Positions 1 through 5,884 are shown, numbered from the stretch's first letter. The stretch is DNA of 5,977 bases from Clostridiales bacterium (GCA_031289865.1 JAITOQ010000213.1:1-5977), one strand, 5' to 3'. The notes: generated from the sequence alone by a model not told the origin. Numbers and translations: made by a program.

Positions 1-1933
1 TATGTGCTAATTCTACTATTACAGCAGCTCCGCAAGTGTTTATGAAAGCAACCGGATTCTCTCCGCTGAAAAGGACATCATGCGCGCCTATAAGAACCGT
101 ATCAATCAACTTTCTCTGCATGAGATTATAAAAAGACATATCAGGAATTAACGTAGTAGTTTTGTATTGACTACCGTGTTTATCCAAATAATTAACAATG
201 TTTTTTGAATCGTCGAACGGCAGCTTGCTTTTCGGGCGACACTCACCTATATATAAATGCGAGTTTTGTTGGAAACTTTGTTCTGCGGCTACCAAAATAT
301 CCAACACACGCAAACTTTGTGAATACACAAAAATTTTTCGCGGACTAACGAGATATGGTTCAGCATTTTCTGCAATCATGTCGGAAATGTGTCCTCTATC
401 CTTAATAACTTTTTTTACTGCTGTAAGAGCCGTATTAAGTTTATTGGTCGGGTCCTTTCCAATTGCAACAAGCATATCTTTCCAAAACTTATCAAACGCA
501 TTAAAGTTAGCTTTGCGTTTCATTAGCTGCTCATGATTTGAGTCAGCATCTATGATAACCTTATCAAATAAGGACAAAGCCTTTTCATCAGAAACATCTA
601 TCTTTCTTAAGTCTTTATTCAAAAACTCTAAAAACAAATCAATTGCTTGTGTTTCAGTCGGTGTACTCGCAATATCATAAAACAGCTTATGCATGAACTC
701 CGAATCTTCACTGTGTCTATTGCCTTCATAAGTATGTATGAGTTGGTTTATGAACTCGTCTGCATTCACATGAATTTCAGACAATGCAGAATCTGAAAAC
801 GACTCAATGGATGTAGCTTGCTTACAATCAGAAAGTATCGCTATATTATCGGTCGCATTTCCAAGTTTTTTAAGCAATGCATTGACAGTGCGGTATTCAT
901 TGTTCACGGCATCAAATCCAACAAACAAGAGTTTTTTTCGACGCAACATCTGTTGCAAAAATATCCGCAATTCTTGTTTGTCCTCAAATATTCCATTGCT
1001 GTCATTATCTTGCTGAAAATTAACAGTCTCAGGACGATCAATAGTTCCGAAAATCTTAAACACAGGAATTTCATCTGCAAAATCCCAGTCAACTAAATCG
1101 CCTTCGACTGTAAGCGACGCGCATTCTTTCTTGGTTTCGCGCAGAGCTTTTTCAAGAAGATTGTCGGCGTTCAATGTTATGTATGCGGAGAACGGCAATT
1201 TTACTAAATCCCTATAGGACACTGTTCCTTTGTTTGCAAAAAACTCGGCATATCGTTTTAGAATGTCAGTCCCCTTCGCCGCTTCGCATGTCTTTGAAAA
1301 AGACAGCTTGTCCGCATTTGGTACGCGCAATTCTTCTGAAATAAACTCTGCGTGAAAATCATCAAATCGCGACCCAAGTACGGCAATTACATTGCCGTCT
1401 TTTAAGTCACCGACCAGTGCACCTATTGTTGCATTTACTGTAGCACTCTGTGTTTGCGTATCCCTTTTGGATGCAACATTAGCAATCCATCGCTGCACAT
1501 CATCAAATACAACGCTTTGTGCTTTATCTTTGGTATTATCAATGACCGGTTCGCTATCAAACAACCTATGAAGTTTGTCAGCCTCTTCCGGTGACAGCGA
1601 GCCGCAAATCATTACCTTTACCATACCGGATGTTGATTTTGCATTATACCCTCTTTCAAACTCCGTAAGCTCTTTCTTTATGTGAGCACTTGTTAGCTTA
1701 CCGCTTATAGGATCTCTATCAATATGTTCATTTGCGATCAACAAAAAGCGTTTAGATTTATATATCTCGTCATATAGATCAGAACCGTAGCTTTTGTCCG
1801 GCGCAATCGTATGGGAAATGGCATCTATGCCTTTTGAACATAGAAAACGACACAGCTCAGTCGCAAGCGGGAACGTACCAATCTCGTTTGTTGTCCCATG
1901 GTAAGCGATAAATATATCATGTTGATGGTCCAT
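1..1933 (-). CDS. TIR / SIR2-like / IF-2B-like three-domain protein (3' end outside window)
   Basis: The frame is open for 644 codons from the ATG at 1933 to the left edge without a stop, so the C-terminus is missing. The start is fixed by AAAAAAGGAT ending 7 nt before the ATG. Residues about 5-150 look like a TIR domain: first strand DIFIAYHG, the KRFLLIAN strand, and a KKELTEFE helix whose Glu88 or Glu91 could be the NADase glutamate. Residues about 175-400 look SIR2-like: VIAVLGS, then ITLNADNLLEKAL for the usual TTNYDxLLE, KIFGTID for KxHGxID, and LLFVGFD. The His of the HG motif is Phe295. Residues 405-525 are predicted mostly helical. Residues 525-644 match the IF-2B / ribose-1,5-bisphosphate isomerase fold: KIFVYSQS, IGECRP, then DTVLIGAHDVLFSG. 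TIR and SIR2 domains typically cleave NAD in anti-phage defence; IF-2B domains bind sugar phosphates or nucleotides. It is the fourth gene of the operon, 15 nt after the dehydrogenase. Family assignments are by eye; the TIR and IF-2B calls are stronger than the SIR2 call. Confidence 0.8.
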   Translation of the reverse strand, partial: MDHQHDIFIAYHGTTNEIGTFPLATELCRFLCSKGIDAISHTIAPDKSYGSDLYDEIYKSKRFLLIANEHIDRDPISGKLTSAHIKKELTEFERGYNAKSTSGMVKVMICGSLSPEEADKLHRLFDSEPVIDNTKDKAQSVVFDDVQRWIANVASKRDTQTQSATVNATIGALVGDLKDGNVIAVLGSRFDDFHAEFISEELRVPNADKLSFSKTCEAAKGTDILKRYAEFFANKGTVSYRDLVKLPFSAYITLNADNLLEKALRETKKECASLTVEGDLVDWDFADEIPVFKIFGTIDRPETVNFQQDNDSNGIFEDKQELRIFLQQMLRRKKLLFVGFDAVNNEYRTVNALLKKLGNATDNIAILSDCKQATSIESFSDSALSEIHVNADEFINQLIHTYEGNRHSEDSEFMHKLFYDIASTPTETQAIDLFLEFLNKDLRKIDVSDEKALSLFDKVIIDADSNHEQLMKRKANFNAFDKFWKDMLVAIGKDPTNKLNTALTAVKKVIKDRGHISDMIAENAEPYLVSPRKIFVYSQSLRVLDILVAAEQSFQQNSHLYIGECRPKSKLPFDDSKNIVNYLDKHGSQYKTTTLIPDMSFYNLMQRKLIDTVLIGAHDVLFSGENPVAFINTCGAAVIVELAH

Positions 1934-1948
1934 TTATCATATCCTTTT

Positions 1949-2641
1949 TTACTTTCGTTCAATTACAATATCATTTACATAAAGGGTTTTCTTTTCGAGA
2001 ACAGCATTTACAACAACCTCGGCAACCTCCGACGGTTCCATCCATTTAGACGTGTCGGGATTTGAGCCGCAGTCATCCGTCCAGAACGGAGTCTTCATTC
2101 CGCCCGGATATACTCCGATAAAGTGAATGTTCTTGCCCTTATACTCTGCTTTTAAAGCCTCCGTAAAGCCGCGAACAGCCCATTTGGTTGCACAGTAAAG
2201 CGTTTCTTCAACGTTTCCCTTAAGACTTGCCGTTGAGCCTATGTTGATAATTGTCCCTCCATCGGTCATGTTTCGACATGACTCATAGGTTGTCAACAAC
2301 AATCCGATTGCATTCGTCTGAAAAGCTTTCTGAATCTTGGTTAGATTCATATCCTTTGCCTTACCAAATACGCCAACGCCGGCCACATTGTAAAGATAGT
2401 TGACGTAATAGCCGTCCTTGTTGAGGTTTTTAAAAAGCTCAATAACAAACCTCTCATCGCTTACGTCTCCGGCATAAAAAATCGCCTCGGCTTGCCCCTT
2501 TGGAAATGCGGCGATAGCCTCCTTAATCTTCTTAGCGTCACGAGAAACAATGCAAACATTGATACCCTTGCCGATAAGTTCGCTTGCAATTGCTCTGCCT
2601 AAACCGGAAGAACCGCCTGTTACAACACTGATTTGTTTCAT
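1949..2641 (-). CDS. Short-chain dehydrogenase/reductase (SDR family, NAD(P)-dependent)
   Basis: A complete classical SDR of 230 residues, close to the usual 230-260. The Rossmann cofactor motif TGGSSGLG is at 8-15, the NNAG-type motif appears as NVAG at 85-88, and the catalytic set is Asn110, Ser136, Tyr149 and Lys153 (YCATK), with PGG at 179-181 after the active site. Arg34 at the end of strand 2 (VSR) suggests NADP(H) preference. It should be an active cytosolic oxidoreductase acting on a hydroxyl or carbonyl group; the substrate cannot be read from sequence. AAGGAG at 2651-2656, overlapping the end of the upstream gene, lies 9 nt before the ATG; the gap between the genes is 6 nt, so translational coupling is likely. 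Placed between the PvcA-like gene and the TIR gene, it probably works on the same small molecule as its neighbours (inference). Confidence 0.93.
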   Translation of the reverse strand: MKQISVVTGGSSGLGRAIASELIGKGINVCIVSRDAKKIKEAIAAFPKGQAEAIFYAGDVSDERFVIELFKNLNKDGYYVNYLYNVAGVGVFGKAKDMNLTKIQKAFQTNAIGLLLTTYESCRNMTDGGTIINIGSTASLKGNVEETLYCATKWAVRGFTEALKAEYKGKNIHFIGVYPGGMKTPFWTDDCGSNPDTSKWMEPSEVAEVVVNAVLEKKTLYVNDIVIERK

Positions 2642-2647
2642 GTTTTT

Positions 2648-3685
2648 TTACTCCTTGATAAGTATAATTTTTTCATAATTATTTGACAACTCAGATAATG
2701 GTGATTTTATCCGAAAGTCCGATTTTTGCTCCGGCATCAACTGCCCGTATCTTGACCAAGTTAATATCGAAGTAAGCAACTTGCCTTTGTTTTCTTGCAA
2801 TACGCCTTTACCCACCCAAAAGTGAACGGACGCCATATCACAAGAACCTAAATGAATACATTTTGTTGGTCCGCGAACAAAAACAATTTGAATTTTGTCC
2901 GCACCTTTGTTAAATTTTCGTCGCTCACGCAAGCAGTCCACTGCATCCGTCATCAAAGCAGAGTGATAAAAAAATCTTTCTCGCTCATCCTCTAAGAGGT
3001 TTCCGATATTCCGCTCTCCAAATGGGAATAAATTATGATGTGAGCTGTTTAGATGCCTATCCTTTGTCACCGTGTCATATTTTGTATCCCAATGCACCAA
3101 ATTATCTAAGTATTGGCGGAGAAAATCAATATAAAAATCTTCTTGCGACTCATACAAGTCGTTAATCCGAACGAGATTAAAATGCACTCTCTTGTCAAAA
3201 CTATTGAAAAAAGCAAGTAGCTCCTCAAAAACCACGGTATAAGCTTTTGCCTTCTCACGTGGAAAATCGCTGACAAAATACATTAAATCGTCCGTAAAAG
3301 TAAAATTGAATTCAACGCCTAACGGATAAACCTCTATGATTTGTTTTGCATAACGCAACAAATATGAAACAGTAAAAACCTCAGCCCAATCGGGTTGAAA
3401 GTCAGAATCAAGTTGCCATGCTTTATATGCTCCAAAAGGCAATGAGAACGCAATCTTTTTTTTGTTTGTAATAGCGGCTTTGATTTTTTGCTTTACATCT
3501 ATCTCGCTTTCTTCCGTCATTTTTGTACGTCTGAATTTCGACGAGTTTACAACAGCAAAAACGCTTTCAACGTCAAAAACGCTTTCAACGTCATACTCAG
3601 TTTGATTTTGCCACTCCGATTCAATAGTGTAGGTCGATGGTAAAAGAATAGCTTTTACAAAGTCATTTACGATTGTTTCCATCAT
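2648..3685 (-). CDS. Protein resembling the DIT1/PvcA isonitrile-synthase family (tentative)
   Basis: This 345-residue soluble protein has no signal peptide or membrane segment. Residues 78-160 follow the pattern I associate with DIT1/PvcA (tyrosine/tryptophan isonitrile synthases): a LPFGAYKAW segment (82-90), PDWAE (98-102), a helix, YPLGVEF (120-126), Asp132-Asp133 and a conserved-looking Tyr149. The length also fits (family members are about 330). Known members turn the amino group of an amino acid into an isonitrile using ribulose-5-phosphate as carbon donor. The C-terminal half (KIQIVFVRG at 264-272, ASVHFWVGKGVL at 285-296) matches less clearly. The ATG at 3685 overlaps the stop of the HAD gene as ATGA; GGAG at 3691-3694 is 5 nt from Met1 and 8 nt from Met2, so either may be used. 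Residues 32-43 are a perfect tandem duplication (DVESVF twice). The gene itself is certain; the family is a motif-level guess. Confidence 0.85.
   Translation of the reverse strand: MMETIVNDFVKAILLPSTYTIESEWQNQTEYDVESVFDVESVFAVVNSSKFRRTKMTEESEIDVKQKIKAAITNKKKIAFSLPFGAYKAWQLDSDFQPDWAEVFTVSYLLRYAKQIIEVYPLGVEFNFTFTDDLMYFVSDFPREKAKAYTVVFEELLAFFNSFDKRVHFNLVRINDLYESQEDFYIDFLRQYLDNLVHWDTKYDTVTKDRHLNSSHHNLFPFGERNIGNLLEDERERFFYHSALMTDAVDCLRERRKFNKGADKIQIVFVRGPTKCIHLGSCDMASVHFWVGKGVLQENKGKLLTSILTWSRYGQLMPEQKSDFRIKSPLSELSNNYEKIILIKE
3557..3592 (-). repeat. Perfect 18-bp tandem duplication inside the PvcA-like gene
   Basis: Two back-to-back identical copies of AAAAACGCTTTCAACGTC (plus-strand reading) occupy 3557-3574 and 3575-3592. 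The unit is a multiple of three, so the frame is kept and the protein gains a second DVESVF (residues 32-37 and 38-43). Identity at the nucleotide level, including wobble bases, points to a recent slippage duplication. It sits in the poorly conserved N-terminal part before the proposed catalytic region, so it may be neutral. Confidence 0.95.
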
Positions 3686-4362
3686 TTCTTCTCCAATGGC
3701 AGAACGGCTATACTCCGCAAATCATGAATGGCAATCTGCGCATATTCATTAGATTTATTGTGCTTTCGAACGATGAAATACGAATCTATACCCGCGTTTT
3801 GCGCCGCCAATATATCATTTCTTGCATCGCCGATATAAACGGCCATTAAGTTCTCGTGCGTTTGTTCATTAAGTTTTTTAAGGCAAAGCAAAAGCGCGTC
3901 CGGCGCAGGCTTGCAATTTTTTATCTCATCACAAGTGACCACCGCATTAAAAAAATTCGATTCAAATCCGTTGGCTTTCAAAATAATATTGACAGCTTCG
4001 GCATCTTTATTTGTTACTATCGCAATTTTTTTATGTCGATTTTTAAGCAATTCAAGTGTTTCTCTAACGTCTGAATATATCTTCGCCGACCACATTTGGC
4101 TGTGCGAAACATCATAAAAGGTTGACTCAAACAACGCATACTTACTCTTGTCTGAACAGCAGCGAGCAAAAGTATCCGTTAATGACTCCGATAAATAAAT
4201 ATAAAAATTTTTTTCGTTATATTCCGCGCCTATTGCGGCAAATGCCGCTTTATATGACAATGCAGACGGCTCTGACGTATCAAAAAGTGTCAAATCAAAA
4301 TCAAAGAGATAATAATCATAATCTTTGGGAACTATCTTGTATTTGGCGTTTTCGCAATCCAT
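3682..4362 (-). CDS. HAD-superfamily phosphatase (phosphoglycolate phosphatase-like)
   Basis: This 226-residue protein carries all four HAD motifs: DFDLTLFDT at 21-29 (nucleophile Asp21, acid/base Asp23), VTNK with Thr117, Lys151 in NCKPAPDA, and IGDARND with Asp179 and Asp183 for magnesium. The helical cap inserted between motifs I and II (about 30-95) is the C1 type seen in Gph/PGP-like enzymes that remove phosphate from small metabolites such as phosphoglycolate, sugar phosphates or nucleotides. The particular substrate cannot be told. GGAG at 4371-4374 lies 8 nt before the ATG. It is the first gene of the minus-strand operon, about 70 nt after the predicted transcription start, and its stop overlaps the next start by 4 nt (ATGA), a strong sign of coupled expression with the PvcA-like gene. 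Confidence 0.92.
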   Translation of the reverse strand: MDCENAKYKIVPKDYDYYLFDFDLTLFDTSEPSALSYKAAFAAIGAEYNEKNFYIYLSESLTDTFARCCSDKSKYALFESTFYDVSHSQMWSAKIYSDVRETLELLKNRHKKIAIVTNKDAEAVNIILKANGFESNFFNAVVTCDEIKNCKPAPDALLLCLKKLNEQTHENLMAVYIGDARNDILAAQNAGIDSYFIVRKHNKSNEYAQIAIHDLRSIAVLPLEKK

Positions 4363-4439
4363 TGATTGTTCTCCATTCCCCTATTTTTTAAATCCGTCTT
4401 TAAAAATCCTCTTAGTGAACATTTCTTTTAAACATGATT

Positions 4440-4468
4440 ATTATATCATAATATAATAAATTTGTAAA
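4440..4468 (-). promoter_or_regulatory. Sigma-A type extended -10 promoter of the minus-strand operon
   Basis: Read on the minus strand, TTTACA (4468-4463) is followed by exactly 17 nt and then a perfect TATAAT (4445-4440). A TG one base before the -10 box makes it an extended -10 promoter (TGATATAAT). Transcription should begin near 4433, leaving a leader of about 70 nt before the HAD start codon. This is close to consensus and predicts strong basal activity unless a repressor acts, which makes the palindrome just upstream noteworthy. Confidence 0.85.
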
Positions 4469-4470
4469 TA

Positions 4471-4496
4471 CCTTTTGGAAAATTTTTTCAAAAAGG
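4471..4496. promoter_or_regulatory. 26-bp near-palindrome, candidate operator
   Basis: The two 13-nt halves pair at 11 of 13 positions: CCTTTT at 4471-4476 against AAAAGG at 4491-4496, and GAAAA at 4478-4482 against TTTTC at 4485-4489; the mismatches are one inner pair and the centre. It begins 2 nt upstream of the -35 box of the minus-strand promoter and lies 20 nt before the candidate plus-strand -10 box. A dimeric regulator bound here could affect both directions. The site is mostly A/T, so chance symmetry is possible, and a cruciform or weak hairpin is an alternative reading. No regulator gene is visible in the window. Confidence 0.5.
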
Positions 4497-4510
4497 CTGA
4501 AAATTAGCCT
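4494..4510. repeat. Short inverted repeat AGGCT-N7-AGCCT
   Basis: A 5-bp perfect stem with a 7-nt loop overlaps the right end of the 26-bp near-palindrome and ends 5 nt before the candidate plus-strand -10 box. On the minus strand it is followed by four T, but the stem is too short for a credible terminator. It may be a second regulator half-site pair or chance. Confidence 0.35.
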
Positions 4511-4515
4511 CTCGG

Positions 4516-4521
4516 TATAAT
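4516..4521 (+). promoter_or_regulatory. Possible -10 box for the plus-strand gene
   Basis: A perfect TATAAT stands on the plus strand, but no recognisable -35 box lies 16-18 nt upstream (that stretch reads AAGGCT) and the extended -10 TG is only half present (CGG). If used, transcription would begin near 4528 and give a leader of nearly 190 nt. It may need an activator at the adjacent palindrome, or be fortuitous in AT-rich DNA. Confidence 0.35.
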
Positions 4522-4607
4522 ACACGTTGCGATTGGGAAAAAAATTCCTAAACGAATGATCCTCTCTTTTGTGGCATATATTATTCTGTATGCGGATAAA
4601 CAGCATA

Positions 4608-4723
4608 TATGTAGGCGGCTCTGCGTTTTATATTTTTTCATTAAAAAACGCGGCTCTATGCTCTGTGTCTTTCCATTTAAAAAAACATATATAAGTTCTT
4701 ATGTAGGTGGCTCTATGCTCTGT
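4608..4723 (+). repeat. Degenerate repeats of the start region of the plus-strand gene
   Basis: The segment around the proposed start codon recurs upstream. TATGTAGG(C/T)GGCTCT occurs at 4608-4622 and 4700-4714 (14 of 15 identical). GGCTCTATGCTCTGT occurs exactly at 4652-4666 and 4709-4723, each followed by a similar pyrimidine-rich stretch and then ACATAT. The last two copies are 57 nt apart and therefore in frame (encoded peptides GSMLCVFP and GSMLCIFP), while the first copy is out of frame with them and has lost its ATG. The arrangement looks like repeated duplication of the ribosome binding site plus start codon, possibly scars of insertion at the 5' end of this gene. Confidence 0.7.
4705..4710 (+). 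promoter_or_regulatory. Ribosome binding site AGGTGG deciding the 4715 start
   Basis: AGGTGG lies 4 nt before the ATG at 4715. Spacing is short, but neither upstream ATG has anything better: the copy at 4658 has only GCGG before it, and the ATG at 4556 follows an A-rich stretch without a purine-rich G motif. Confidence 0.55.
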
Positions 4724-5704
4724 ATTTTTCCGGTAAAAGAACATATTCTAAAATACAACGGGCGAATTCTTTGCGCGGACGGAATGACCGAAACCATTAC
4801 GGTGGGCGACGGGGATTCGGTCTTTGAAATTTTGCCGTTAAGGCCTTGTCAAGGGCGTTTCTATACCGCGTTTGCGGTCGTCTTGACAGTCAAAAACGGC
4901 GAGCCCGAAAGGGTCACGGAGGGCGCGTCGATTTGCCGTGTATGTGACAGATACGAGATCGTATTTACTCCTCAAGCTATCTTTCCGAGGCTTGCCGAAA
5001 CGGTGCCCGCAGAGGCGGAATACACCGCCCAAAACCGTCGTTTTCTTCTAAAGATAGTAGACGACGGCATGAAATATCTGATTGCCGAAGCCGATTCGCC
5101 GCGGACTCTCTTATTCCGCGAGCCTCTCCCCCCTTGCCTAAGTGCGGAAAAAATCACCGTCGCGACGGAAGGTAATTCGCTGTCTATCCGTATCACGGGC
5201 AAGATCGACGAAAAGGAATATCTCATGATTCTCGACGTCCGTCAAAGCGGTATAAAAATCCTTTTTGAGGAATGCGCCGACGAGATCGAAATCGCCCCGC
5301 GTGAGATAAGGACGGCAACCCGCTTTTATGACATGCGCGGGAGGACTCGCGTCAAGTACTATACCGTCGAGGGTTCGCTGATCACGGAGATGCGGCAAGA
5401 GTACAAGTACGGCGCGGATATCGCCTATCCGACCGAACTCCTCCCATATCTTTTTTTGGAGGCACTCGGCGCAAACGACGCGGACTGTCTAAAGAGCTAT
5501 CTCGCGCCCGACCTATGCGCCGACCTCGACGGGCTGTACGAGTACTTCGGCGAATTTCGTTCGGTAGAATACCCTACGTCGGGACGTTTTCCGCTTTCGA
5601 CCGTCGCTCTGCGCTATCACGACGGGGACAAAACGCGTGTCGAATACGTTTCGTTTGTTATCGAAAACGGATTGATTTTAAACTTTGAAAAAGAAGCAAT
5701 GTGA
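4715..5704 (+). CDS. Hypothetical protein, beta-rich with a possible NTF2-like C-terminal domain
   Basis: I do not recognise this 329-residue protein. The start at 4715 is chosen because AGGTGG precedes it and because GC-rich coding composition begins about here; the frame stays open up to 4556, but that extension consists of AT-rich repeat sequence. There is no signal peptide or membrane helix, so a cytosolic location is expected. Residues 1-235 alternate short hydrophobic strands and turns (for example ILKYNGRIL, KYLIAEAD, EYLMILDV). Residues 238-329 run as helix, helix, then strands ending in VEYVSFVIENGLILNFE, which resembles an NTF2-like (SnoaL-type) fold; this is a weak shape-based guess. 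Codon use is clearly GC-richer than in the minus-strand operon, so it probably belongs to the host background while the operon is the newcomer. It diverges from the operon, and no terminator follows it. Confidence 0.8.
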   Translation: MLCIFPVKEHILKYNGRILCADGMTETITVGDGDSVFEILPLRPCQGRFYTAFAVVLTVKNGEPERVTEGASICRVCDRYEIVFTPQAIFPRLAETVPAEAEYTAQNRRFLLKIVDDGMKYLIAEADSPRTLLFREPLPPCLSAEKITVATEGNSLSIRITGKIDEKEYLMILDVRQSGIKILFEECADEIEIAPREIRTATRFYDMRGRTRVKYYTVEGSLITEMRQEYKYGADIAYPTELLPYLFLEALGANDADCLKSYLAPDLCADLDGLYEYFGEFRSVEYPTSGRFPLSTVALRYHDGDKTRVEYVSFVIENGLILNFEKEAM

Positions 5705-5884
5705 CGGAAACGTGACTATGCGAAAAATCTCAAACGGCAGCCGTCTAACTACAAAAACATAAAAAAAGAAAAAATAAAATAAATGTACTATGGTATATCA
5801 AAGTTAATACTGATTTCACACGGAGCGACTATTCTAATATCAAAGTATACAATGCTACAAAAGCAGTATAGAGGAAATCTATTC
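5705..5884. other. AT-rich intergenic gap with no recognised feature
   Basis: This 180-nt gap has an A-rich core (about 5750-5785) after the stop codon. A short palindrome, ACGGCAGCCGT at 5734-5744, has no T-run on either side and its loop is too small for a terminator. I could not assign a promoter with both boxes for the following gene. Confidence 0.6.

Larger units (their letters stand above)
4363..4714. other. Divergent intergenic region between the operon and the plus-strand gene
   Basis: This 352-nt stretch holds no convincing gene. From left to right it contains the 5' leader of the minus-strand operon (about 4363-4433), its promoter (4440-4468), a 26-bp near-palindrome (4471-4496), a smaller inverted repeat (4494-4510), a possible plus-strand -10 box (4516-4521), and degenerate repeats of the start region of the plus-strand gene (4608-4714). 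It is strongly AT-rich, unlike the gene to its right. Short open frames crossing it lack ribosome binding sites. Confidence 0.75.

Noticed and set aside
198..536. 112-codon plus-strand open frame
   Set aside because: It lies antisense inside the long minus-strand TIR/IF-2B frame, whose motifs are recognisable; it has no ribosome binding site and no family resemblance.
807..1096. Overlapping short open frames on both strands
   Set aside because: All fall inside the SIR2-like coding region in other frames and lack ribosome binding sites; the encoded peptides are low-complexity and unrecognisable.
3557..3592. CRISPR-like repeat
   Set aside because: There are only two adjacent copies without spacers, in frame inside a coding gene; it is a simple tandem duplication.
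3856..4391. Several plus-strand open frames opposite the HAD gene
   Set aside because: The HAD motifs prove the minus-strand frame; the antisense frames have no start signals.
4412..4606. 64-codon minus-strand open frame upstream of the HAD gene
   Set aside because: It spans the predicted operon promoter and palindrome, so it would not be transcribed from that promoter; no ribosome binding site is seen.
4556..4714. N-terminal extension of the plus-strand gene to 4556
   Set aside because: No ribosome binding site lies before 4556, the sequence is AT-rich repeat material unlike the gene body, and a better-supported start exists at 4715.
4838..5398. Minus-strand open frames within the plus-strand gene
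   Set aside because: GC-rich antisense frames, Arg/Ser-rich, mutually overlapping and without start signals.
5734..5744. Palindrome ACGGCAGCCGT as a terminator
   Set aside because: The loop would be a single base and no downstream T-run exists on the plus strand, so it cannot act as an intrinsic terminator.
5848..5853. TACAAT as a -10 box for the right-edge gene
   Set aside because: No acceptable -35 box occurs at the right distance, so the match is not distinguishable from AT-rich background.
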